Notes under the pieces: generated by a model | The model's input: the letters and a program-made list of their open reading frames with translations, nothing else | Databases searched by the model: none | Told to the model about the DNA's origin: nothing | Source of the DNA: Thamnaconus septentrionalis | Lineage: Eukaryota; Chordata; Actinopteri; Tetraodontiformes; Monacanthidae | Assembly (NCBI GenBank): GCA_009823395.1 | Contig: CM020516.1 | Span: 1,618,501-1,682,500, forward strand | Length of the DNA: 64,000 bases | Direction of reading: 5' to 3' | Position numbers and translations under genes: made by a program | In this document: in pieces, positions 51,301-64,000 of the stretch | How positions within the stretch are numbered: position 1 is the first letter of the stretch | How the letters are laid out: the number at the start of each line of letters is the position of its first letter

Positions 51301-51763
51301 TGTCACATAGAGACAGACAGCCGGAAGTTGGCTCTTTCGCCGCTGTCGTGCGTGTGACCTTTGCACTCTGAGACGGTCTGGACTGACAGCACCGACAACA
51401 GACACGGCTAAGTTCAGCTAGCTTGACTGTAATGAATGATTCCTTCATTTGTGTCGCCGCCAGTTCTGTTCAACCTTCTCCATTCATGCAGTTGTGTTGC
51501 GTCCTCTTTCTGTGCTGCTTTATTCACCTGAACCTGAAGGATTTGATAGCTTTGTGAGCTCATGCAACAACAACAAATAAGTAAATCTGATAATAGGAAT
51601 AATAAGAGTAAGAAAACATGCATTTGCAGAAACTGATTTACATTTGCATTCCCCTGTCTTCAGCCGTCACGCCTGAGGTTTCTGAGCTCCAGACACCAAC
51701 CCAGCCTAAGACTCAACGTGTTTTCTTCCTCGCCTCTCGGCTTCTCACGGGAGCCATGCATCA

Positions 51764-51764
<1 letters not shown>

Positions 51765-51830
<66 letters not shown>
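51765..51830. repeat. (CTG)22 trinucleotide tract
   Basis: Twenty-two perfect CTG units located inside the span of the divergent CTCF-like motifs. Not in a recognised exon. Confidence 0.95.
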
Positions 51831-51833
<3 letters not shown>

Positions 51834-53550
51834 GCTGGGCTGATTCGTGCAGGGGAGCAGAGAGGACATGGCCAGTGCAAGCTTTAATAATGCATGCATT
51901 TTTGGAGGCCACCTCGGGACAAGGGCCGTTTTTAAAGAGGCGCTTACCAGATCCTCGGCGGCCGCCTCGCCTACCCCGGACCCATGAAAAATAGAAAAAG
52001 CGGTCGGACAGAGCAGCGCGCGCCGGCCGAGGGGCCTCCGGAGGCGGCAGCCAGTTATTAACAAGGTACATCCTGCATGCAGCAGCACTTAAGCAGATGA
52101 GAGAAGTCACAAGCGGTGAATGTGAAACAAGGAGTTTCATTAAAGTTCCTCTGCTCTTTTTTTTCTTTTCTTCCTTTCCAGGCGGCTGGTCTGCGTCTCA
52201 AGGACGACAAGCAAAGCCTTTCAGCTGCAGTGAGGGAGTTGCATACGTGAAAAGTGAGTAATGAGCACGATGCAACTTGGCCCCGCGTGCACCACTTCCA
52301 TATATATACAGTGTATACATGGCTTTCACTCAATGGACGCAAGCAGTCGCCTCTGCGGTTGTTGTGTCCTACATAGCACTGACTACACAATACAGCACAA
52401 TCAGTTCAAACGGAGGCGCATGAAATTGTTTCATCAGCCGAAGGTGCGACGTGACGCCAGACTCATAAGATGCCAGTGTGTGTTTACAGCGGATGAATAG
52501 ATTTTTCACTCGGATCAATTCCAATGTGGCAGAAATCTGTTCAACATCCTGTTTCCTGTGGATAGCTACAGTTTTTATTTTAACATTTATTTATTTTATT
52601 TTTTTTTTTGACATATCTACTGTGTATAATCAAACATGCCGCTCTGCTCCACGGCCGTTTGACATGAAAAAATAATGATGCAAAAATTGTGTTTAATGGT
52701 GGAGCTTTAAGCTGGCCAGCGTTTGCCCTGCCAGAGTGGCCTTTTACCTGCAGGCTGCGGCGGCTGGCGCTGCTCTGAGAGCTTCGCTGGCGTCTCCATC
52801 AGACCTCTGAGCTGCTGGAGGCCACAGTGGAATTGACTCCAGTGACCTCGCAGAAAGCTTGCGTGAAAACTCCAAACTGTCGTAGCCAACACGCAACACA
52901 CACACGCCTGTGTGTGTGTGTGTTGCGTGTGCGTGGAAAATGAAAAAGGGGCTATCACCGATCACATGATGTCATCCACCCCTCCCCCTCCACCCCCCAC
53001 TGTCCATTTACAGCAAAACCTTCTCCATTGCATTCTCTACCACCCACCCCCACCCCCCCACAACACACACACATACACACACACACATACACACACACAC
53101 CCTCCCTCCCCACTAACCCTGCTCTCCATAATAGGCAAGTTAAACTCTAAAAGGCTGCGCTCCAGCGGACACCATTATGCTTCTTCTCCTCCAGCATCCG
53201 TCCTTTACACACACACACACACACACGCACACACGCACACACGCACATCAGTCAAGTCACTTGGCTCTGTAGCGGCCCTCAGTAAAACTCCGAGTATCAC
53301 TTTTTAAAAATTTACCAGGGATCAGGGGTTCCATTTCACTCTCTGGCGTCTGAATCCTTGATCTCGCATTAAATGGAGACGCGGCTTCGCTGTTCCAACA
53401 TCATTTGACTTTCACACAATGAAACTTTAATGAGCGCGCCCGCCCTGTCACGCCGTCCGTGCACCGCTGGTGTTGGGCAGCGGGGGCTCCCACTCCCCCT
53501 CGCCCTCCATCCACCCCCCTCCCACCTCCCCCCATCACGGTGCTTGGTTT
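51831..53550. other. intergenic, no gene seen
   Basis: Complex sequence with a poly-T run at 52600-52609, and AC/CCACC-rich DNA at 52975-53110 and 53209-53247. Short open frames, none recognised. Confidence 0.5.
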
Positions 53551-53765
53551 TTTCTCCATGTCTTGCTGGGTTCTCTCTGGGTTCTCCGGCTTCCTCCCAC
53601 ACTCCAGAAACATGCTGGTGAGGTGAACTGGGAACTCTGACTGGACAGCAAGTGGTGCTGTATCCTTGTCTTTCTATCTGAACTGGCCCCTTGTCACCCG
53701 TGGCAGCTGGGAGAGGCTCCAGCAGACCCCCAAAGACGCTGAGTTCAGGTAGAGGCGGCTGTTGA
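53551..53765. mobile_element. diverged fish interspersed repeat
   Basis: Blocks such as TCTCTGGGTTCTCCGGCTTC, CCTCCCACACTCCAGAAACATG and GGCAGCTGGGAGAGGCTCCAGC occur in the same order as in a well-known interspersed repeat of teleost genomes that I recognise from memory. The copy is diverged, shows no coding frame and has unclear ends. Confidence 0.55.
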
Positions 53766-53946
53766 AAACAGATGTTCTGGATGTTCTGGATGTTCTTCAG
53801 GTCCTAGAAGACGACAGGCTTTAAATTGCCAACATCAGTGTCCAACCCGCGAGACAGAGCACAGAGTGGATGGATGGTGAATAATGTAAACACAAAGCGG
53901 GAGGCGGGGCTCTGCTGTGTTGTTGTTCAGGGGTCACTGCAATGCC

Positions 53947-53976
53947 GTGGATCCCTTTTTTTTTTTTTTTTTTTTT
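53947..53976. repeat. poly-T homopolymer
   Basis: About 23 consecutive T bases with short flanks, possibly the A-tail of a reverse-oriented retroelement, though no element body was recognised. Confidence 0.7.
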
Positions 53977-54131
53977 CTTGAAGAGGCTAAAGCGCGAGAC
54001 ATCGAACGCCCCGCGAGCCGAGCCGTCTGACTTGTGATCTTTCTGCCTTCCATTTAGCAGACACTTGACTTGAAAGGAGCTGCTTGTAAGGCGATAGGCC
54101 TTGGCTGTGCTGCGTCTCTGCCGGAAAGCCA

Positions 54132-54145
54132 CCGCTAGATGGCAG
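54132..54145 (+). promoter_or_regulatory. CTCF-like motif, pointing right
   Basis: The + strand reads CCGCTAGATGGCAG, one mismatch (G at position 3) from the CTCF core consensus. It points to six3 like the site at 51287, completing a left-left-right-right order. Confidence 0.55.
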
Positions 54146-54364
54146 TCAAGGAACGCGCTTCGGCGCCCTCGGCTCGGCCGCCTTATGCCACCGTTTTGAT
54201 TGGCCGGCTTGCTCGCCGTGTCGACTGACCCCTGGCTGGGTGTGTTTTCCGGTTGAGGCGGGGGAGAGTCATCGGGCCTAATCGAACTTACATGCGTGCA
54301 AATTGGGGTTAAATGTGCAGATGGATGCGGGTCGTTTCTGCAGCACTTTATAAAACGCACAGAC

Positions 54365-54406
<42 letters not shown>

Positions 54407-54408
54407 TT
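54365..54408. repeat. (GGCT)n tetranucleotide
   Basis: About ten GGCT units. Confidence 0.93.
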
Positions 54409-55396
54409 GGCCAAGGCTGCGCCAGGCTCTCACAAATCAGGCCAAATGACGCGAGTAGTCGATAGTGTGAGTTTCAAATCAGAGATTCCTCACCTGGAAT
54501 TCTGCCATGTTGAGAACTTCTTTGAAATGACATGACGGGAGTTTTAAAGACATATCAATGCTAAATAGTCTGGTGTTTTTCCCTCAGAAAATCTAAAAAA
54601 AAAATCTGCTAGAAAATATGCACAAGTGTTGCACTTCCTCTCACCCCATCATTGTAATATTGTTGTGGTTTCTTTTAGGAAACGCATCAAAAATGTCCAA
54701 ATGTGGCAGTTTTTATTTTTTGTCCAGATGAGGAGTGTGTGGGCTGTCCAGTGGGTGTCCAGGTTGATCCGGTGGCCTCAGCAGGAGAGCAAGGCAGCAG
54801 CTCCGGCAACACAGACAAAAAGCTCAGTGCATTCGATCAGCAAACAATCAGCAGTTCATGGAAGGAAAAAGGGAGGGACGGCGGGACGGGGGGGTCGCCG
54901 GGAGAGTCGGAGGCTCCTGGTTAGTTTCAGGACTAATGAACTTAAATATAAAGGAACAAAAAAACCCCCAAAAAAACAGGCAGAGCTGAGAAATACATTA
55001 ATTGGTTTGAATTTAAATTGATAAGGTGTCTCCAGTGGGGTCAGCTGGTCGGCTCTCTAATCACCTTCTTGACCGGGTCACTTTTCAGAGGCGGCGAATG
55101 AAGGGATTGGACTTTAATTAGACCAGGAAGAGAGAGAGAGACACACACACACACACATACACACATACAGACGAGGGCATATGTTGTGTCTAATGTGCGC
55201 TACAGGCCGGGCTGTGCTGTTGTGTGTTGCCGAGCCGAGCCGAGCCGAGCCGAGCCGAGCCGAGCTAAGAAGGCCCTGAGAACAGCGGCTGGAAAACACA
55301 GGTGCTGGGGCTCTATTTAAGCTGCTCAGCCCTCTGTCCACTTGGTGTGCACGAGGCGAGAGATCACAGCCTGCACTCTGCTGCACACCCCCCTCA

Positions 55397-55434
<38 letters not shown>

Positions 55435-55720
55435 CATATGTGACGTCTGTGTGTGAGGCGGGGGCGCGTGCGTGTGTGACAGAGAGAGAGCGAGAGAGCG
55501 AGAGAGACGGAGGGAGGCAGGGGGAGGAGGCAGGGGGTGGGGGTGGGGTTGGAGGAGGCAGGGGGAGGGTCAGGGGGGGCAGGGGGGGGCCGTGGTGGTC
55601 ATGTCCGCTTGAGTAAGCCAGAGTTGGGTTGCTTTCATGTTATGCTTGTTTTAAAAAGATGAGGCTTGTGCAATGGCAGTCCACACTAATAAGCATTAGG
55701 CTGAAGTATTTCTTGACACC

Positions 55721-55770
<50 letters not shown>

Positions 55771-56000
55771 CCCGTCCTGTCCAAGACAGAGAGGGAGGAG
55801 GGTTATGATCCCATCTGCAGCCCCACATATAATGAAAGCTTGTGTACGGCTCATCCTGTATCATCGCTGCCAGCCTGACAGACCCCCCCCCCCGACCCCC
55901 CTTCCACACCCGACCCCCCCGAATTACTCTTTAATAGAGGGTCACTTCTCAGACGCTGCCCCTCGTCTTTGAGCGTCGTGCACGTCTGAGTGGTGGCGAT

Positions 56001-56046
<46 letters not shown>

Positions 56047-56201
56047 ATTGGGATTGGGGAGGGTCGACCGGTGGTCAGCAGGTGCACACAAACGACCGGC
56101 GTGTCAAAAAAAAAAAAGTCATGTGACCTGGGCCAGATACTGCGCTGCCTCCTTCAGGTCGCTGTGGCACCTTGTGCTTCTTTGTATCCATCAAATCCCC
56201 C

Positions 56202-56232
<31 letters not shown>

Positions 56233-56249
56233 GTAAAAGCTTCAACGTC
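54409..56249. other. intergenic, no gene seen
   Basis: A GAGCC pentamer repeat at 55229-55264, AC at 55396-55431, a GA and GGGT-rich patch at 55480-55590, AC at 55723-55767, poly-C at 55882-55894, GT at 56002-56043 and GT at 56203-56228. No exon seen. Confidence 0.5.
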
Positions 56250-56400
56250 TGTCCAGAATTATGAGTCATGCCTTTGGAGTTGTTGCCAAGGCTTTAGCGT
56301 GCAGCTAATGCCAATGGTGGCTGCGGCCTTTGCTGCTGCAGCAGAGTATCGGCTCCCCCAACGCTCATTTTCCAATAGCTGGGGATGATTGAGCCATGCA
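56250..56400. promoter_or_regulatory. candidate conserved noncoding element
   Basis: Complex, repeat-free sequence about 5 kb downstream of the six3 stop, with ATTATGAGTCATGCC, AGCTAATGCCAATGG and CCAATAGCTGG motifs, flanked on both sides by GT tracts. A second complex stretch follows at 56515-56800. Inference only. Confidence 0.3.
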
Positions 56401-56897
56401 GCACCCTAGTGTGTGTGTGTGTGTGTAGAAAGTTCAGTCCAAAGGGGCTTCATTCTTGCACCGGCAGGCTATAGGGGGAAGAACCTGGTGCTCTTTGGCT
56501 GCTGCATGAATACACACCAATAGGAAAGTTGTGTTCAGTTAACCGGTGAAATCCGAGAAAAAACAGGGCAGGGCGAGTATTTCTCACCGCCCGGGATCCG
56601 GCTTAATAGTCCTCCCATATCCTCTCTGTTGTTTGCAGCGCCTGAATTAACTTTGGAGCACTTTGTGTTGTTGAGAAGGGAGAGAGGAAGGGGAAAAAAA
56701 AGCCCAGTGTAACCTCTTAAAGGCGCGGGCCCGAACAAAACAAGGCATAAACCCAAGCAGGAATCAGTCATCTCCTTTGCTGAAGATGACTCCAAACCCA
56801 CGCAGGGGGGGGGGAATATAATCGTCTTTATGTTGTTGAGCTCGGTTGTTCACGCAAATCTCGCTTGACAGACGCACTTTGCGCAAAAACAAGTGCG

Positions 56898-56938
56898 AGG
56901 TGGCGGCGGTGGCGGCGGTGGTGGCGGTGGCGGCGGGG
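56898..56938. repeat. (GGCGGT)n/(GGC)n tract
   Basis: GGC and GGT trinucleotides alternate over about 40 bp. Surrounding DNA (56815-57650) shows no gene; it holds T-rich runs at 57190-57243 and an AAAC repeat at 57500-57525. Confidence 0.85.
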
Positions 56939-57654
56939 CCACGGCGAGGAGCAGAAACATGCGAGTCTCCATTGTTGCCGCACTCCGTCTCACATTCTCG
57001 TTTACTCTCATGTAAGTATCACACACACAGATTACTCCTCGCTAAGTTCCTTTGTCTTGTGATCCATATTTGAGCTGACAGATCACGAACAAGAGCTCCC
57101 CCACTGTTAATGACCCCAGCCAGCAACAGACAGACTCACACTTCAGCTCTCGCTTCTCTTTTTCCTCCCCTTTCTTCGCTCCCCCTTTTCATTTTTTTGT
57201 TATTTAATTCTTCTTCTTTTTTTTTGTCTTTTCTTTTTTTTCCACCATCACCGCTCTGATGCCCTACATTGTGTTTTACAGCTGAGCCAAGCGTGCACCT
57301 GTTTACCTTCCTCTCATTAGCGCCAGATATGTGAGAAAATGGCCCGCTTTTGGGGGGATGTTTTCCGCCTCAAATGCCCTCAGCGTTGGCACAAAACTTC
57401 TACTGCTCGTCGAGAGACTCGCGGAAATCCTTATTGTTGTTTACTGTAGTTCTTACTAAAAAAAAATAATGCCCACTCAGCTGCCCAACTGTGTGAGCAA
57501 ACAAACAAACAAACAAACAAACAAACCAAACATTTTTTGCTGACATTTCCTTCATATTACAGACTCATCGCTTTAAACAGTTCAGCGTCTTTATCATAAA
57601 GTCAAGTTTGCGTTTGCGTCCTCTCTCTCTCCCCCCCGCCCCCCCTCATTGTGT

Positions 57655-57865
57655 CCGCGAGCCCGGGGTATAATGAACGCGCATCAGCCGCTCCAATGAA
57701 GCCAGCTCGCCGCTTGTTTTGTATTCATGAGCCTCTATCTGCGGCTCCATCTCTCAGATACTGGCGCTAATCCTCGTGTCGAGGAAAACGCTCTTCACTT
57801 TACGATTAATTTCATCTCAATCATCGCGGTCGGCCAATAAAACTTGTGAAGTGCGTAGAAAAACA
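57655..57865. promoter_or_regulatory. strong candidate conserved noncoding element
   Basis: A 210 bp repeat-free island 3.5-3.7 kb beyond the six3 stop, with TATAATGAACGC, GTATTCATGAGCC, GGCGCTAATCC, ACGATTAATTTCATC and GGCCAATAAAAC motifs. A GT microsatellite starts directly after it at 57881. Base complexity, dense homeobox cores and lack of coding frames suit a six3 forebrain or eye enhancer, but this is inference. Confidence 0.38.
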
Positions 57866-57879
57866 CGGAGGGAATGAGG

Positions 57880-57880
<1 letters not shown>

Positions 57881-57921
<41 letters not shown>
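57881..57921. repeat. (GT)n microsatellite
   Basis: A perfect GT run of about 40 bases. Confidence 0.92.
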
Positions 57922-57923
<2 letters not shown>

Positions 57924-59095
57924 TGCCTCCCTGATAGGCCCTATCTGTCTCTGACAGGCCCGTTTAAAGCGCAGGATGGCTTCTTCTTCTTGTTTAATTT
58001 AACAGAATGATTTTTTTTTTGTTTGTTTTTTGTTGAGACTTTCTTCATCCGCGGGTTTTTGTTTCAGCCACGCAACGCGCTGGTCGAGCTGCGCGTCATT
58101 GTTTGATCACAGCCCCCCCCCCAAAAAAAAAAAAAAAAAAAAATTGGCGCTCGTTCACTCGCTCGTGTCGTGTGCGCGCCTTAAAGTTTGATCATGGTGT
58201 CTGTGCGCGGCGTCGTTGGCACCGAGCAGGTGCCAGAATTTACGCCTAAAATGTGGTTGACAATTGTGAGCGATGAAACGATAACAAGTGGTTTGATTTA
58301 TGTACAAGAGGCGGTTTTTTTTTTGTTTTTTTTTTACACTTTTAAACAATTCCCAGCTTTTATCTCGCTGGATTCCAGCGTCGAAACAGAGGATTTGTAT
58401 CTTTCACCGTCACAATGACGTCCTCATCGAGGAGTGTGGAGATCAAACCTTCCTTTGTCAACAACCGAAACATGAATTAGCAAATGGTCTGTCAAAAGGT
58501 GATTATTGTGGAATGAAAGTTCCATCTGGCCACGAGTTTTGTTTGTGTAAGTTAAAAAAAAAAAAAAAAAAAAAAAAATCCGGATGAAAACACACACAAT
58601 CCAAACTGTCCCTCAACATCCTGTATCTGAAGTTTGAGATTTACTCTCCCGTCAGAGTCAAAAAAAAAAAAAAAAAGCAGCACTAGGAAAAATAAAAAGA
58701 ATCAAGAATGAAAACAGATGAATAAACAAATGTCTTTTCAAGTGCTGCAGCTTGTCAGCGCTGCTGTCGCCGCAGCTTCTCGGAAGCCAAACTGCAGCAT
58801 CTGCTCCCACTCCCCCTCCTCCCCCTCCCTCCCCTCCTCCTCCTCCTCCTCCTCCTGCACGGTGGCCTCGCCGCCAGGGAAGTTGTCTCAAGTTATTACC
58901 GGCTCGGAGCGGAAGAAGCCCTCGAATCGCGTCCAGAATGCGGAAATCTGTGCGCAAGTGTTGCCACCCTTAAAACTGCGGCTCCCCGCAACAGTGTCCT
59001 GCATGCGGCCAATCCGGCCTGGACTGCGGCATAATTGCTTTGGGGATTTAGATGGGGGAAAAAGGAGGGGGACTGCAGGAGAGAAAGCCTCTCTC

Positions 59096-59149
<54 letters not shown>

Positions 59150-59649
59150 TCTCTCCTTCTTTTTTGGAGGAGGGAAATGGTTCTCGTCCGAGGAAGAAAA
59201 GCCCTTTTCAACGGGCCACAATGGGAGATTGGGACAGGGGAGGAGTCCCATCGTGATTAGCCCATTTAATGGCGCGTTTACTTAATTTCTGTATTCACCG
59301 GCAACGGTAAACAAAAGGGGAAATAGCACTCACATTCTAAAGTGCTGGGCGACGTTGACGTTTGCCAGTAGTTGACGGGAGACGCGCAGGAGGCGACACG
59401 GGAGTTAAAAACTGCGTTTGGGACGCAGCGCAGCGTTAGCGTTAAATATGTGGAGCAGTTCAAGAAGCAAAAAAAAAAAACAACAACCAAACAAACAAAC
59501 AAAACAACACATAGCGTCTCCATCCAGCAAAACACCACACGTCCACCTCCATCCGTCTTCGATATGAGAATCGGGCCATTTAAAGACTAATTTCATTTTT
59601 TAGCAAACAAGGTGGAGGTGCAGCGGCAGTCGCAGCGCAGCGACCTGTC
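57922..59649. other. intergenic, no gene seen
   Basis: Poly-A runs at 58124-58143, 58555-58578 and 58660-58676, a CTC-rich tract at 58800-58857, a CT tract at 59092-59147 and an AAAC repeat near 59488-59502. No exon recognised. Confidence 0.5.
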
Positions 59650-59780
59650 CGGCCAGCGGCAGATATATAAGCCACGATGAGCATTAACGCTTCCACAATC
59701 CAATAATGATCCCAATATGAGCATGTGTTTAGCCACTTATCAATGTCCTGATCCCTAATCGGATGGAGGGGCTGACATCC
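59650..59780. promoter_or_regulatory. candidate conserved noncoding element
   Basis: Complex AT-rich island with GAGCATTAACGC, CCAATAATGATCCC and CCTAATCGGATGG motifs, ending at the AAT repeat. A second similar piece is at 59920-60060 around GCATTTACATAAGC and GATGTAAATAAGCGC. Both lie 1.3-1.7 kb beyond the six3 stop and could be part of a six3 regulatory block. Confidence 0.33.
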
Positions 59781-59795
59781 TGACATCGGAAGCAC

Positions 59796-59854
<59 letters not shown>

Positions 59855-59858
59855 CGAT
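59796..59858. repeat. (AAT)n trinucleotide
   Basis: About ten AAT units followed by GATAAT variants. A poly-T run of about 27 bases lies at 60092-60118. Confidence 0.92.
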
Positions 59859-60399
59859 AAGGATAATATTGACACAAAAACAAACAGGTGCAGTAAATTG
59901 AATACTGTATTCGACTCAGAGAGAAATGTATGGGCGCATTTACATAAGCACGCCAGAAGAGCAAACAGTGAATGGGGCTGATGTAAATAAGCGCTTTAAG
60001 CGACCCCGGGGCGCCTCGCAGCGGAGGATGGGCCCGCAGCGCGAGGCTTAAACACAACATCCACTTTAAGCTTCTCTGTCGTTCTTGTCGTTCTTTTTTT
60101 TTTTTTTTTTTTTTTTTTGTTAGGTTTGTAATTCCCTTCACACACTCATTTTTCATGACCGCGAACATTTGCGATCCACCTCAGTAACAAAAACTCCCTA
60201 GAGCACCGCAGTTGTAAGTTTTGACAAATATTTTTTATGTAGGAACACCAAGTCAAGTCAAAGTGAGGAAAAAGGGGGGATAGAAAAGAGGATGAGGCGG
60301 GAAAGGGGGGAGGGAGGGAGAGCAATAGTTTATGTACAGGCATATTTCTACACGTTATATTACAGACCGGGAGAATGATCGCATTATTTGAGATATACA

Positions 60400-60689
60400 T
60401 AATTCAATATAAAATTTTGAAAATAAAAAATAAAAATCTGATACAGTCATAAACGAGCCCGTTCGTCATTTTCCATTTTTCTCGTTTTTTTTTCTCCATA
60501 TTTTCTTTTGTTTGTTTGACCATGTATACCCCACACAGGCAGTGACAGAAGTGTTTTCAAAAAAGGTGCTTACGACTTAAAATGATTGTCTGATGAACAC
60601 AAAGTAAAAAATAAAATAAAATAAAAATAAAAACAACCAAAAAAAACAAAACAGGATTGCATCTTGTTTGCGAGGCGGCTGCTTCGCCG

Positions 60690-60725
<36 letters not shown>

Positions 60726-61343
60726 CATGGACTATAAACGGAGATGAAGAGCAGGAGGAGGAGGAAGGGAGGAATTAGGTGGTGGTGGTTGGGGGGGGGG
60801 GGGGGGCGACGAAGACACCAAGACGATCTGTTTTTATTCCCTCTGATCGATGTTCCTGATGGAAAAATATATATATATATATATAATCTTGCTCTCAGGG
60901 GTTTTCCCTGATTGCAAAATTTTCCAAATAAAAAAAAATAAAATAAAAAAAGACGTCATGCAAATAGTCTAAGTTGTGTTGTGGGGGGCGGGGGTATGAG
61001 TAGGAGAGGGAGGCGTGGGTCCTTTAAAAAGCGCTTTTTAATAATAAAAAACGACGTGCTTTTATCTCTTTTTATTTTAATATTTATATCAATCGGTCCT
61101 TTTTTCATCCGTGATATTTTATAAGTCTTTTTTCTTATTTTTCTTTTTCTTCTTCTTCTTCTTCTTCTTCTTCTTCTTCTTCTTCATTTTCATCTCAGGT
61201 CCATTTTCCCTGTAAATATTTCTCTTTTTGTTTGTTTTCTTATCTTGCTGTTGTTGTTGCTGTTGTTGTTGTTTCTTGTGTGTTTTCTAGTGGATTCCCC
61301 CCTTCCTCCTCCTCCTCCTCCTCCTCCACCTCCTCTCTCCGTA
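60400..61343 (-). other. six3 3-prime untranslated region (putative)
   Basis: AT-rich DNA downstream of the six3 stop on the - strand. Possible polyadenylation signals (AATAAA on the - strand) lie at 61071-61076 and 60833-60838. It includes (ATC)n at 60691-60725, a G16 run at about 60791-60806, a TATATA patch at 60869-60885, (CTT)n at 61149-61184, (TTG)n at 61247-61271 and (CCT)n at 61300-61326. The true end of the transcript is unknown. Confidence 0.42.

Positions 61344-64000
<2,657 letters not shown>

Overview
The window is vertebrate nuclear DNA, most likely from a teleost fish and plausibly a percomorph. The evidence is very dense (GT)n, (GA)n, (CTG)n and pentanucleotide repeats, fish-type MITE and hAT relics, interstitial CCCTAA repeats, and two intron-containing homeobox genes of the SIX family. 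No bacterial, viral or organellar signal was seen, and I found no tRNA, rRNA or CRISPR array.

Two protein-coding genes are supported. six2 lies on the + strand (coding exons 37519-38078 and 39661-39994, 297 codons). six3 lies on the - strand (exon 2 at 61344-61536; exon 1 from 63636 to beyond the window edge, so its N-terminal half is missing). They point tail to tail with about 21 kb between stop codons, the arrangement of the vertebrate SIX3-SIX2 pair. Teleosts carry a and b copies of this pair; I cannot assign the copy from the sequence alone.

Layout: 1-36.8 kb is a gene-free flank upstream of six2. It holds microsatellites, minisatellites, at least two transposon relics (a MITE at 14954-15249 and a hAT end near 9455), an interstitial telomere-like tandem repeat (30071-30452), and several AT-rich, ATTA-bearing, repeat-free islands that look like enhancer candidates. 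36.86-37.52 kb is the six2 promoter and leader, with a CCAAT box, a MEF3 (SIX-binding) site, a (GGA)n(CAG)n tract and a GACTT pentamer tract. 37.5-40.9 kb is six2. 40.9-61.3 kb is the convergent intergenic interval; it carries four strong CTCF-like motifs between 49.4 and 54.2 kb, the left two pointing left and the right two pointing right, plus a Tc1-type MITE and more enhancer-like islands. 61.3-64 kb is six3.

The most interesting reading is that the neighbouring but differently deployed genes six2 (kidney progenitor, craniofacial and muscle roles in vertebrates) and six3 (forebrain and eye) are separated here by a sequence-level insulator of divergent CTCF sites. Conservation, chromatin state and transcript ends cannot be seen in a single sequence, so the enhancer, promoter and boundary calls are inferences.
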